From Mesostigma viride (taxonomy: Eukaryota > Streptophyta > Mesostigmatophyceae > Mesostigmatales > Mesostigmataceae), in contig RPFO01000359.1 in the NCBI GenBank assembly GCA_009746045.1, positions 1,765,991 through 1,829,990 of the forward strand: 64,000 bases of DNA, in the 5' to 3' direction. Shown here piece after piece: positions 42,371 through 52,129 of this stretch. The notes under the pieces are model-generated. The model ran no database searches and was not told where the DNA came from. It worked only from the letters and a program-made list of their open reading frames with translations. The translations under genes were made by a program, and so were the position numbers. Each line of letters starts with the position of its first letter. Position 1 is the stretch's first letter.

Positions 42371-42782
42371 CTGCATCTCCCAGCAAACGTCGACTTGACA
42401 GGCCAATATGGGTCAACGAGTCGGCCCGTGACATATCGACGTCGACGACGTCGACGACGTCATCGCTTCCAGTGCTACTACGCGTTGCAGGCGCAGGCTG
42501 CGTATTAGACGACAGCGACTTCAGCTGCAGGAAATCACCGCCAGCATCGCCGCCTACCGTAGCTGCGACAATCCGCTGCATTGATCTCGCAGGATATTGC
42601 ACTACCGGCTCAATATGAATATCATCAATCAGCTGGTCGACGTCGTGGGTACCATGGTCCAAAGAGGCGCTGACAAAAGACAGACTAGCTGCAAAGAACG
42701 TTAATGCAGTGGCAATAACCATCATCCCAACGCGTTTTTGCAAGAAGACGTTGCGGTGCAGCCCTAATATTGATAGCCCCAT
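42371..42782 (-). CDS. Signal-peptide first exon of putative PPC/Pro-rich ECM gene
   Basis: The ATG at 42782 opens a frame with a basic start (HRNVFLQKR), then a hydrophobic core MMVIATALTFFAASLSFVSA with a likely cleavage site after VSA (residue 39), consistent with a secretory signal peptide. The mature part is low-complexity (a (DVV)n tract near residues 108-118 from GACGTC repeats) and ends at SSRRLLGDA plus one base before the donor GTACGT (from 42370). It ends in phase 1, and A1, the next recognised exon, starts with two bases, so the junction keeps frame. Linking it to the PPC exons 7.6 kb away is inference from strand, order and phase. The start is the first ATG of the frame; no TATA box is evident. 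Confidence 0.55.
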
Positions 42783-43106
42783 CGTTATAAGTCACCCAAG
42801 ATGCCAAGACCGGCAGATCTGGATTAAGTCCTGCGCTGGTTGTCTAATTGACAATAAATTTGTTCCGCGGATAGGTGAGTATTTTTACTAAACAATTATG
42901 GACCAGAGATGTAGAATGGTCTCATTGATAATAATAACTATTAACCTATACAGGTACGCGAGGACTCCACATGACCACATCCATGCACGGCCCACTGCCC
43001 TTTAGTCCAGTTGTTGTTGTTGTTGTTGATTCCCACGCCGCATCAGTGATGAGTTGTCCAGTACCAGTGCGTGTACCAGGTATACAATAAAAACTTGCAC
43101 GGCAAT

Positions 43107-43370
43107 AATAACGGCCCATAATCTGGCTGCGATGAAACAAACGCTAGTGCGGGAGTGAGTGCGGGGCTATGGAGCACTACCGCACTAATTGACCGAAGCG
43201 TCACGCGGCAGTCGCGGCTGTCCCTGCCAGACCACGCCGCGCCGGGCCGGCACACAAGATCAAGATTGCGTTTAACTGCAAGTGCGGTGGTGCTCTGGAG
43301 CCCCGCACCTCGCACGCACCCCCGCTCTAGAGTATTATTTCATCGCAGCCCGATTACTGTATGGGTTGCA
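43107..43370. repeat. Imperfect foldback, about 85-bp arms
   Basis: The left arm GCCCATAATCTGGCTGCGAT...GTGCGGGAGTGAGTGCGGGG...GGAGCACTACCGCAC is complemented by the right arm GTGCGGTGGTGCTC...CCCCGCACCTCGCACGCACC...ATCGCAGCCCGATTACTGTATGGG. It is GC-rich. It could be a MITE or a strong transcriptional hairpin. No target duplication was seen. Confidence 0.6.
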
Positions 43371-44067
43371 TCCTGGCTGCATATTTGTGTGTCTGACGGA
43401 CAGCTCGACTCGGCAGTCGGCAAGTGAGGCACTGGGCACTGGGCAGTCGGAAGTCGGAACCGATCGCGCCTCCTCGAACAGCCAGCAACAGCTGGAGGAA
43501 GTCAGAATCCGCCACGTCGTCTCAGATCATTGGTGGCAGGATCAGTGTTCAACTATTCGGAAATATTCGGCGGATACACGGTTTTCAGGCCGTCCGGCCG
43601 AATAGCTACGAATAGCTACGAAGTACTGTACCCTAATCGGACAGGATCGGACCGAATATTGGGGTACCGAGAGCGCCGCGCCTGGCCCGGCCGGCCGACC
43701 CAAGTGACGCGCGAATTGGCAGGGCAAAGCCCACACGAGCAATTGCCACGTGTGTCGGCATGCACAATTATTGGCCAACACGCCTTGGAAGTTGGACACG
43801 CCAACCAAGCCATGCCAGCCGCAGTGCGTCCGTTCATTTTACCTCGATGTTTGCCTACTTCACGAGCTTGGTGACGGGATTATCTGCCAGCACAGTGCAT
43901 GACAACGTTTCTCATGCATGGCAGACAATAGGTCATGGACGCTTAGATTCACGCATACTAAGGTTAGAGAGCTCTTTTGCGAACCAGCGTTTGTGCGGGC
44001 TGCGACCGCAACTATACATGCTAACTGTCGGGACAGTGAATTCTTGGTTAGAATCTAAGTTTGCTGG

Positions 44068-44351
44068 CTAAGGGTACCCTTCCTTGGATAAATACTTCTC
44101 TGGGTATGCATTCTCGTAGCAGTCTTTTTCACCGCCATGAACGAGAAATGAACTAGAATTGGCAAGGGCCCCTTGCCCTTGCCGGGTCGGTAAGGCCGCT
44201 GCAAGGCCGGTCGAACATATTTGTTCGTTCAGCTCGTCCAGCTCGATGCAGTTGCGTGCTGCGCCTAGCACGCAAGGAAGATCCGGCCTGGTGCTCTGTA
44301 CGTCAAAAGGCTGGGCAAGAATTCCAAGCAGAAGAGCCTCCATCACTGAGT
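44068..44351 (-). CDS. Possible terminal exon of an unrecognised minus-strand gene
   Basis: An open frame follows an AG acceptor-like site (GCACTCAG, ends at about 44352) and runs to TAG at 44068. It contains MEALLLGILAQPFDV, NCIELDELNEQICS and HGGEKDCYENAYPEKY. Amino-acid composition looks protein-like rather than low-complexity, with four Cys. No family is recognised and no partner exon was identified to the right (44360-44870 holds nothing clear), so it may be chance. Confidence 0.3.
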
Positions 44352-44869
44352 GCAATTACTGCTATTGAAATTTCACGGCTTCAGTCCGTACTCATGGTGA
44401 AGGGACACATGCCCACATCGCCGGTGAAAAGTGAGCAAACGCCCGAGCGTGCGACAAGGTTCCCAAGGATGTAAGTCTGGCCAATGCAAGCAGTTTTAAT
44501 TCAGGGAGGGCAAGAGGCAGAGGATGCGCCACGAGCAGCTCCAGGCAGCTGGGAGCTGGATGAGACCAAATGAGCGGGACGATGACGATCAGTGTCCGGC
44601 GGCGGCAAACGTGGACGGTGACGAGGTTAATCTAATGTATTAATTGTATAATAGCGCGCATAGCATTTGGATTTCGATGATTTTATTAATGCTAGAATAA
44701 ATTGGTAACATGCTTTGAATTTGCTGGGCATCCACCCCCGGGCCTGCTCACGCAAGTGCTTACTTTATAGTTGCTTGTGAACAGTGGACCAAACATTAAG
44801 CAAGGCCAATGCATGGCCCTTACATTGCTTGGTTGATTCTTGCCTCTACTTATTTGTGCTTTGAGTACT

Positions 44870-45230
44870 TGTCACAATTTAATTAAGTTCATGCAGTCAT
44901 GAACACAAGATATAAAATTAAAAAATTAAATTATAACATGCCTCCGTTGGGAGATCATGTAGCACATATTCCAAAATGGATGGGTGGCCGGAGTGGAGGA
45001 AGCCGCGTAATCGAACTAACCTAACTCTAAGCTATCTAGTCTAGAAAAGCCTAACTACACTACTCATCAAAACGCCGCCTCCTCTTGGGGGGAGGGGGCT
45101 TGCCCACAGGGTCGGGCGTGTGAGCCTTGACAATCTTCTGCCACCGCGTCTTGTCCTGCATGACAGTCCAAAGCCGGGAGAGAGAGTGGATGCGGTGTTC
45201 AAACTGGGCTGGGACCACTAGGTCGTCCAG
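44870..45230 (-). pseudogene. LINE-2 3' fragment (copy 1)
   Basis: The minus-strand peptide HSLSRLWTVMQDKTRWQKIV and a basic tail PPPPKRRRRF before a stop resemble the C terminus of non-LTR retrotransposon polyproteins (a Trp...Asp-Arg/Lys-x-x-Trp pattern). The 3' end is CTCCGTTGGGAG (stem-loop, about 44943-44954), followed outward by an A/T-rich tail (44875-44940). A second copy of this family is at 46304-46805. Confidence 0.55.
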
Positions 45231-45426
45231 CAACACAAGATATGGCTGGCCATTACCTTACCATCACTCGATGGGGGTGACAAGCGGTACGGCTTCATTG
45301 GTGCATGACAACAATGCCATTAGGTAGCCAAATGCATGGAAACGATGTGGATTCAATCCCGACATCATAGTGGACATTATTCAACCCCTCAAGGACCCTA
45401 AAAAGCACTAAACAGGGGTGCCCAAT

Positions 45427-45680
45427 AATTAATTAATTAATAGACACGTGACTGCGTCACGTGAGCATAAGTACGTCCTCAGTGGGAGGGGAACATGCAT
45501 GGGAGGGAATGGATAATGTAAGCTATCTAGGTCCTAGTTACAGGGTTGTGGGCACCACGGCCCGAATCGATTGCTATGAATGCCATACGCGGTCACATGC
45601 GGAGCCCCCACAGACTTGGGGGTGGTCTCCTTCATCACTACTTGCCATCTATCCTTGCGTACCATCAGCCTCCATTAATT
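45427..45680 (-). pseudogene. LINE-1 3' fragment a
   Basis: A 5'-truncated copy of the 3' end of the LINE family whose longer copy is 56888-50404. It begins outward with a (TTAA)n tail (45427-45440) and the stem-loop CACGTGACTGCGTCACGTG (45445-45463), then the ORF2 C-terminal region. It abuts the next copy's tail at 45675-45690. Confidence 0.65.
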
Positions 45681-46200
45681 AATTAATAGACACGTGACTG
45701 CGTCACGTGAGCATAAGTCCTCAGTGGGAGGGTAACATGGGATGGAATGGATGGTATATGCTATCATCTAGGTCCTCCATATTACAGACAAACTAGGAGG
45801 CTGCCCGGGTGTGAGCCCGTCACGTCTAGGGTAGCAACTAGCACATGTCCATGCCGAGTCTATGGCGAAAAGTCCACGGGTGGCAGCCCTGCCGCGCGCG
45901 GCCTCCAGGGCACGCGGCACGCCAGGTGAGGACATAACCAGATCGCGTTTTCCGCAGACCGGCACTGAACGCAAATGGTTTTCACCTTAATTTGCGGCGT
46001 GCCAAATCAGAAAATCAGAATAACGCCCAGGCTGGTTGTCTCCTTGATAACGCCCAGGCTGGGCGGGCGTGGTGCCAGCTATCTGATGTGTCTACCTGAT
46101 CTGTGCGGGCCAGGTGCCCGGCTAGGCCCAGGCGCCTGTGCCTAAGAATGTGGGAAACATAGGGCAAATCAGCCCTATTAATTAAATAATAGGGCAAATC
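45681..46200 (-). pseudogene. LINE-1 3' fragment b
   Basis: A second copy in the same orientation with its own tail (ATTAATTAATTAA) and stem-loop at 45691-45709. It extends through the C-terminal region (HLARTDQVDTSDSWH near 46085) to the peptide around ISPYVSHILRH. It has lost part of the middle relative to the other copies. Confidence 0.65.
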
Positions 46201-46248
46201 AGCGTACAAATCCTCATTAATTAACTAATAAATTAGGAACATCACTCC

Positions 46249-46303
46249 GGAGTCTGCCCAACTTTGGCTGGACCGGCTGCCTGGCGCTCGAGGCTCGGGC
46301 GGT
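46249..46303 (+). pseudogene. LINE-1 fragment c, part 1, or target duplication
   Basis: GTCTGCCCAACTTTGGCTGG...GAGGCTCGGGCGGT is repeated, with a few differences, at 46806-46858. It encodes the ESAQLWLDCLALEARAV stretch of the LINE-1 reverse transcriptase. Because LINE-2 lies between the two copies, it is best read as an approximately 53-bp target-site duplication. Confidence 0.55.
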
Positions 46304-46805
46304 TAATTAATTAATTAATTAGACTCGTGCTCCCGTTGGGGAGTCACGGAGCATTAACCCCGATGGATGGATGGATGGGTGCAAACAGTCCTACCGGTCT
46401 AATCTATCTACATCAGCTACCTACGACATCTATCTAACAGCATTCTAACTACAACATCTATCTAGACAACCTCACGCTGCCCTAGGGGAGCTGTCTGGCG
46501 TGCCTCCCGCGGGTTTGCACACGCGGGCGCTTCCCCACAGGGGGGGGCTCGTTGTCCTCTACGACCTGGGCCCACTTGGCCTTGTCCATCATCTTCGTCC
46601 AAATCACGGAGAGGCCTAGCCCCCCCGCCATGTCCTCTACTAGCTGGTCTTTGAAGGTGCGCACGCGGCCTTGCGGCGTCTAACATCACTGGGCCCGGCC
46701 CACGTCAGGAGGTGCCGGCCATGAGGCTGAGCTGGTCGCAGTCCTGCGGGGGGGCCACGTGAGGTAGTCTACCTGGTTGGTGCAAGCTAAGTGCCCTACT
46801 AGCTA
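46304..46805 (-). mobile_element. LINE-2 3' fragment (copy 2) inserted in LINE-1
   Basis: The tail (TTAATTAATTAATTAATTAG) and stem-loop CTCCCGTTGGGGAG (46329-46342) are at the left, and the minus-strand C-terminal peptide FKDQLVEDMAGGLGLSVIWT / MDKAKWAQVVEDNEPPPVGK (46664-46482) ends at a stop. It resembles the fragment at 44870-45230. It is 5'-truncated at 46805 and flanked by the 53-bp duplication of LINE-1 sequence. Confidence 0.65.
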
Positions 46806-47803
46806 CAGAGTCTGCCCAATATTTGGCTGGACTGCCTGGCGCTCGAGGCTCGGGCGGTTGGTCTAGAAATCAGCCCCAAAACGGAAGCCCTGGCCCTCGG
46901 CATGGCAGGGCCCCCACCCACACTCCGCCTCTTAGACGATGCCGAGATCAACTACCCTAAGTACTTCAGGCTGCTTCAAGCTGCTCGGCAGTTGGCTTCC
47001 CGACTGCGAGGACGACGTGACGACACGGATCGGCATGGCGTGGGCGCACCTCCATGACCACCGCCGCTGGTGCAAGGAGCAACCCCGCCCTACCCCGGAT
47101 CGGACGTCAAGCGTGACCTCTTCAAGGTCGTCATTCTGACGATCCTGACCTACGGCGCCGAGACCTGGACACTGACGCAGGAGCTGGAGCAACGACTCGA
47201 CGGCGCCGTCACCAAGATGCTGTGCAAGGCCCTTAACATCCCGGCCTTTGGTTTGCACATTAGTAGTAATGAGGATTTGTACGCTGATTTGCCCTATGTT
47301 TCCCACATTATTAGGCACAGGCGCCTGGGCCTAGCCGGGCACTGACCTGGCCCGCACAGATCAGGTAGACACATGCAGATAGACTAGCTGGCACCAAGCC
47401 CGCCCAGCCTGGGTGATATGTCCTCACCTGGCGTGCCCCCGGCCGCGCGCGGCAGGGCCGCCACCCGTGGACTTTTCGTGATAGACTCGGCATGGACATG
47501 TGCTACACTAGACGTGACGGGCTCACACCCGGGCAGCCTCCCAGGTGGTTTGTCTGTAATATGGAGGCCGATGGTGCGCAAGGATACCTGGCAAGTAGTG
47601 ATGAAGGAGACCACCCCCAAGCCTGTGGGGGCTCCGCGTGTGCCCAAGTACTGTATGGCATTCATAGCGATTCGGGCCGCGGTGCCCACACCCCTGTAAC
47701 TAGGACCTAGATAGCTTACACCATCCCTTCCATCCCATGTTCCCCTCCCACTGAGGACTTATGCTCACGTGACGCAGTCACGTGCCTCTTAATTAATTAA
47801 TCA
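46806..47803 (+). pseudogene. LINE-1 3' fragment c (RT C-terminal half)
   Basis: The plus-strand coding order is EISPKTEALALGMAGPPPTL, GSDVKRDLFKVVILTILTYG / AETWTLTQELEQRLDGAVTK, YVSHIIRHRRLGLAGH, then (47492-47710) RRDGLTPGQPPRWFVCNMEA to the natural stop. A roughly 55-bp 3' untranslated region follows, then the stem-loop CACGTGACGCAGTCACGTG (47766-47784) and a TTAA tail. Several frameshifts are present. This copy gives the clearest view of the ORF2 C terminus and 3' end. Confidence 0.75.
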
Positions 47804-48003
47804 CTCGACCGTTGGGAGTAAATGTAGCACATATATCCCTGAGTTTCGACGCCAGACCCAGCTTTTTCGACATGCCACCCATCAAGATACTGGAGCTCGT
47901 GTTTTATGGGTCATACACCCATAAAACATGAATAAATGTAGTGCACACACAGGGATTAAAAGCACTTCGGTGCTCCGTGACTCCCCAACGGGAGCACGAG
48001 TTT
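47804..48003 (+). pseudogene. LINE-2 tail remnants
   Basis: CCGTTGGGAG (about 47821) and CTCCCCAACGGGAG (47983-47996, followed by a TTTAATTAATTAATTAAT tail) are LINE-2 type 3' stem-loops in opposite orientations around a 170-bp stretch without coding signal. AGTAAATGTAGCACATATAT matches text beside the LINE-2 fragment at 44958. Both are severely 5'-truncated insertions. Confidence 0.5.
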
Positions 48004-49250
48004 AATTAATTAATTAATGGGTCATACGCCTCCATTTTCGACCTGTGCCAGCGCCTTCAAAGCCTTAGCCGCCTCCGCATTGGACCTGACGGCCGGTTTA
48101 CTCACCGACCTGAGAACCTGGCCCGCTGGTCCCCGTCTTCAGCTCGCCGCCCTCTTTTCCATCCTTCAGCGCTCTGTCACGCACCTCTGGACCCCCTCCC
48201 CCTTGACCGAATCCACCTTCCTCCTCCACCTCCAAGAAGCCATCTCACAGCACGTGACGCCCCTATAAACTGCAGATGTGGCAGCTGTGGGGCGCACGCT
48301 GGCTGCTGAGCTCCCCACCATCCCCACTACCACCGCCACCCTCCTCGCCTCCACTGACCCCCCGGCCCCCCCTCCGCCTCCACCGACTCCATCACCGCCC
48401 AGCTCCGGGACATTGACCAGCGTCTTAAGGATAATGCCATCGCTATTGAGGTCCTGCAGAACACCGCGCGCCTCACCGCCCAGGCGGTGAAGGACGTTGC
48501 CGCCAAGCCAGCCTCTGCTGGCCTGGCCGGCGATGCTCCCCCCATTACGACCTGGGCGGACATGCTCAAGCAGCATACCACCTCCACCACCTCCGCCGTC
48601 GCAGCCCAGCTCCAGCGGCAGACGCTTGACCTCCGCGAGGAGGCCGAGCTTGCCAAGCGCAGCCTCAACGTCATTGTCAGGAACTTCGACATATGTCCAG
48701 GAACTACGCGATGAGGTGAGAATTCCGAGAAGCTTACGCGTGCGTTTGAGAGAGAAATCCTTGGTCGCATGGGCCTGAATCAGTGGTGAGATCGAGCTGG
48801 TCGCCCACCGCCTTCCCCGCGCGCGGGGTAAGGCCGGGGCGCCCCCGCTCCTTCTCACCTTTCAGAACCCGGCGGACAAGATTTCTTTCCTCAGACGCCG
48901 CAAGCGGCTCGAGAAGATTCACTTCACCCTTGACGACGACCTGACCCTGGCGCAGCAACAACGGCGACGGGAGCTATGGCCGACCTACCTCCAGCTCCGG
49001 CAGACCAAGGCGGGCCAGCCGGTGTACTGGAAGGGGGCGGCCATCTACGTCGGCCACAAGCCCTGGCATTCGACCCCCGCGGCCCCAACGACTCCAGACG
49101 CCCCAGCTTAGGGGAATACAGCAGTAGTAGTGTAGAATAGATAGACCGCGGCCATGTACATGTACGCCTCCTACAGGCACTCTACCATGCAACTGATTCA
49201 CGAGTATTATTTAGCCATGTACATGTGTGCCTATAATCTATGACTGATGT
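48004..49250 (+). pseudogene. LINE-1 ORF1 (RNA-binding protein) fragment, frameshifted
   Basis: Coding segments in order: an N-terminal region (48017-48268, ends in a stop); a Pro-rich linker and helical stretch VKDVAAKPAS / TWADMLKQHTTST / DLREEAELAKRSLNVIVRNF (about 48400-48714); and a C-terminal domain LTRAFEREILGRMGL, KISFLRRRKRLEKIHFTLDD, LTLAQQQRRRELWPTYLQLR, KGAAIYVGHKPW, ending at a TAG near 49111. Layout and the DLT.AQQ.RR..L pattern match ORF1 proteins of L1-type LINEs (coiled coil, RNA-binding, C-terminal domain). Two or three frame breaks. The last part is shared with 56757-56888. Confidence 0.65.
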
Positions 49251-49253
49251 GCC

Positions 49254-49490
49254 ACACCCCAGATGATGCCTAGCCTTATTTAGTTAAGCTGTGCCCATGC
49301 AGAGAGCTGCTCTCTGCTGAGTTGCCATGCTCTAGCTTTTGTATAGCTATGATGATCTTCCCCCACATGACATGCTCCCCCTTAGCTGGGCATAGCGTGA
49401 TCGATCATGAGGGTGCAGGTGCCCTGGTGCACCTAGAGCACGGGCCGTTTACATTCCCACCCTTGCAGGAAGTAGCTTAGAATGTATTAT
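49254..49490 (+). repeat. Inverted pair, left member
   Basis: The reverse complement of this segment occurs at 50130-50380 with moderate divergence (shared GATCTTCCCCCACATGACATG, GGTGCAGGTGCCCTGGTGCACC, CATTCCCACCCTTGCA). It is probably a short non-coding element or LINE 3' relic. The two members bracket LINE-1 fragment d. Confidence 0.65.
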
Positions 49491-49494
49491 AGGC

Positions 49495-50018
49495 CATATG
49501 CACCTGGCCCGCACAGATCAGGTAGATACCTCAGATAGACCAGCTGGCACCAAGCCCGCCCAGCCTGGGCGATATGTCCTAACCTGGCGTGCCCCCGGCC
49601 GCGCGCGGCAGGGCCGCCACCCGTGGACATTTCGTGATAGACTCGGCATGGACATGTGCTACACTAGACGTGACGGGCTCACCCCCGGGCAGCCAGTCCT
49701 GGTTTGTCTGTAATATGGAGGCAGATGGTGCGCAAGGATAGATGGCAAGTAGTGATGAAGGAGACCACCCCCAAGCCTGTGGGGGCTCCGCGTGTGCCCA
49801 AGTATGGCATTCATAGCGATTCGGGCCGCGGTGCCCACACCCCTGTAACTAGGACCTAGATAGCTTATACCATCCCTTCCATGATCTCCCAACGGAGTCA
49901 TGTTATAATTTAATTTAATTTAATTTAATTTAATCCCTTCCATCCCATGTTCCCCTCCCACTGAGGACTTATGCTCACGTGACGCAGTCACGTGTCTATT
50001 AATTAATTAATTACTTAA
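49495..50018 (+). pseudogene. LINE-1 3' fragment d
   Basis: The plus strand encodes HLARTDQVDTSDRPAGTKPA / RYVLTWRAPGRARQGRHPWT / FRDRLGMDMCYTRRDGLTPG, part of the ORF2 C terminus, then the conserved 3' region, the stem-loop CACGTGACGCAGTCACGTG (49976-49994) and a (TTAA)n tail. A tiny LINE-2 insertion (49883-49934) interrupts the 3' region. Confidence 0.7.
49883..49934 (+). mobile_element. 52-bp LINE-2 insertion with 9-bp target duplication
   Basis: GATCTCCCAACGGAGTCATG plus a (TTTAA)n tail is flanked by CCCTTCCAT on both sides (49874-49882 and 49935-49943). It is an extremely 5'-truncated LINE-2 3' end comprising only the stem-loop and tail, so it defines the minimal 3' end of that family. 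Confidence 0.8.
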
Positions 50019-50129
50019 TGCCCCTTCTCAAGGGCTATGTGCTACAGATACTCCCAACAGAGTTCTGTTCCTAATTAATTAATTAATTAATTACTAATTA
50101 ATTAATATCCCTGAGAATTAACATATATG
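50019..50129. repeat. (TTAA)n-rich junction
   Basis: Two long TTAATTAA tracts with ACTCCCAACAGAGTT between them, another degraded LINE-2 3' end. No gene. Confidence 0.6.
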
Positions 50130-50380
50130 GCTTTTAATACATCCTAGGCTACTTCATGCAAGGGTGGGAATGTAAGCTACCCTTGCTCTAGGTGCACCAG
50201 GGCACCTGCACCCTCATGATCTATCACACTACTATGCCCAGCTAAGGGGGAGCATGTCATGTGGGGGAAGATCATCATGGCTATACAAGAGCTAGGGTAT
50301 GGCTTCTCAGCAGAGAGTGACTCCCTGCATGGGCATGCACTGCATAATTAAGTAAAGCTAGGCATCATCTGGAGGGTGGC
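50130..50380 (-). repeat. Inverted pair, right member
   Basis: Reverse-oriented partner of 49254-49490. Confidence 0.65.
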
Positions 50381-51078
50381 TCATCATTAATTAATGATAA
50401 GGAACTGCGTCACGTGAGCATAAGTCCTCAGTCAGGGAGGGGAACATGGGATGGAAGGGATGGTATAAGCTATCTAGGTCCTAGTTACAGGGGTGTGGGC
50501 ACCGCGGCCCGAATCGCTATAGATGAATGCCATACTTGGGCACACGCGGAGCCCCCACAGGCTTGGGGGTGGTCTCCTTCATTACTACACTTGCCACTGT
50601 ACTTGCCATCTATCCTTGCGCACCATCTGCCTCCATATTACAGACAAACCAGGAGGCTGCCCGGGGGTGAGCCCGTCACGTCTAGTGTAGCACATGTCCA
50701 TGCCGAGTCTATCACGAAAAGTCCACGGGTGGCGGCCCTGCCGCGCGCGGCCGGGGGCACGCCAGGTGAGGACATATCGCCCAGGCTCCAGGCGGGCTTG
50801 GTGCCAGCTTTAGTCTATCTGAGGTATCTACCTGATCTGTGCGGGCCACCTGGGGGCCCGGCTAGGCCCAGGCGCCTGTGCCTAATAATGTGGGAAACAT
50901 AGGGCAAATCAGCGTACAAATCCTCATTACTAATGTGCAAACCAAAGGGGATGTTAAGGGCCTTGCGCAGCATCTTGGTGACGGCGCCGTCAAGTCGTTG
51001 CTCCATGCAGCTCCTGCGTCAGTGCCCACGTCTCGGCGCCGTAGGTCAGGATCGTCAGAATGACGGACCTTGAAGAGG

Positions 51079-52054
51079 TCACGCTTGACGTCCGATCCGG
51101 GGTAGGGCGGGGTTGCTCCACCAGCGGCGGTGGTCATGGAGGTGCGCCCACGCCATGCCGATCCGTGTCGTCATGTCGTCCTCGCAGTCGGGAAGCCAAC
51201 TGCCGAGCAGCTTGAAGCGGCCTGAAGGAGGGTAGTTGACCTCGGCATCGTCTAAGAGGCGGAGTGTGGGTGGGGGCCCTGCCATGCCGAGGGCCAGGGC
51301 CTCCGTTTTGGGGCTGATTTCTAGACCAACCGCCCGAGCCTCGAGCGCCAGGCAGTCCAGCCAAAGTTGGGCAGACTCCGGCTTCTCGATGAGCGTGATG
51401 TCGTCGGCATAAATGAGGTCAGCTAGTAAATTCTGCCCGTTAGTCGGCCCCCCTTCCCCAAGCTCGTTCGTGATCGCTAGGCCAGGGGCACGGCCTGCAA
51501 TGCTAGCAAAGCGAGCACGTGCCTGGCGCATAACATAATCCACTACAATAATAAACAGGTACGGCGACAGGACGCAACCCTGCCAGACGCCGGTCTGCAG
51601 TGGGCATGGCGGGGTAATGCCGTGTTGAGTGCACACCGAAGTGGTCGACCCCTCATGCATACAGCGTGCGGATGATGGTAATCAGGGGAGTGGGGACGCG
51701 AGCGCGAGCAAGGACAGCCCATAGAGCGTCCCAGAGGACAGAATCAAAAGCCTTGATGAAGTCGACGAAGATCAGGATGGCGGGAAACTCACCAGGTTGC
51801 AGGAAAGCGATTTCCTCGAAGAGGCGACGCGCGACGAAGATGGCCATGACGGTGTTGCGCCCAGGACGGAAGCCCATTTGACTTTCCCCAAGGTGACAGT
51901 CGAGAGCAGAACCGAGGCGGTTGAGGATCATGCGCATGAACAACTTGAGTGCGGCGCTCTGGAGTCTGGATGCAGACTCCTCTGTATAGTTGGCGGGGTC
52001 GTCAGGGGAACCTTTGTTTTTGTACAGCATAATACCGGGTAGCTGTGCTGCCAC
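51079..52054 (-). pseudogene. LINE-1 reverse transcriptase domain
   Basis: IMLYKNKGSPDDPANY opens the domain, followed by SAALKLFMRMILNRL, GFRPGRNTVMA, and FVDFIKAFDSVLWDAL (motif A, catalytic Asp in FVDF). After a frameshift near 51655 come GVWQGCVLSPYLF (motif B) and LIYADDITLI (motif C, YADD), then the conserved LGSWLPD. A second frame break precedes IMLYKNKG at about 52040. The family is L1-like by gross layout (EN-RT, ORF1 of L1 type), but a finer clade call needs a tree. Confidence 0.8.
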
Positions 52055-52129
52055 TCAGGAATCGGCGGCGTGTCGGCAAGCAGGATCCGGTTGCAGACGT
52101 CAAGCAGGAACCCCGTGAGCGCCGTCAGC

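Noticed and set aside
42420-42470. GACGTC/GTCGAC repeats as a possible protein-binding array
   Set aside because: They lie inside the coding part of exon 1 and encode a simple Asp-Val tract; codon repeat expansion is a simpler explanation.
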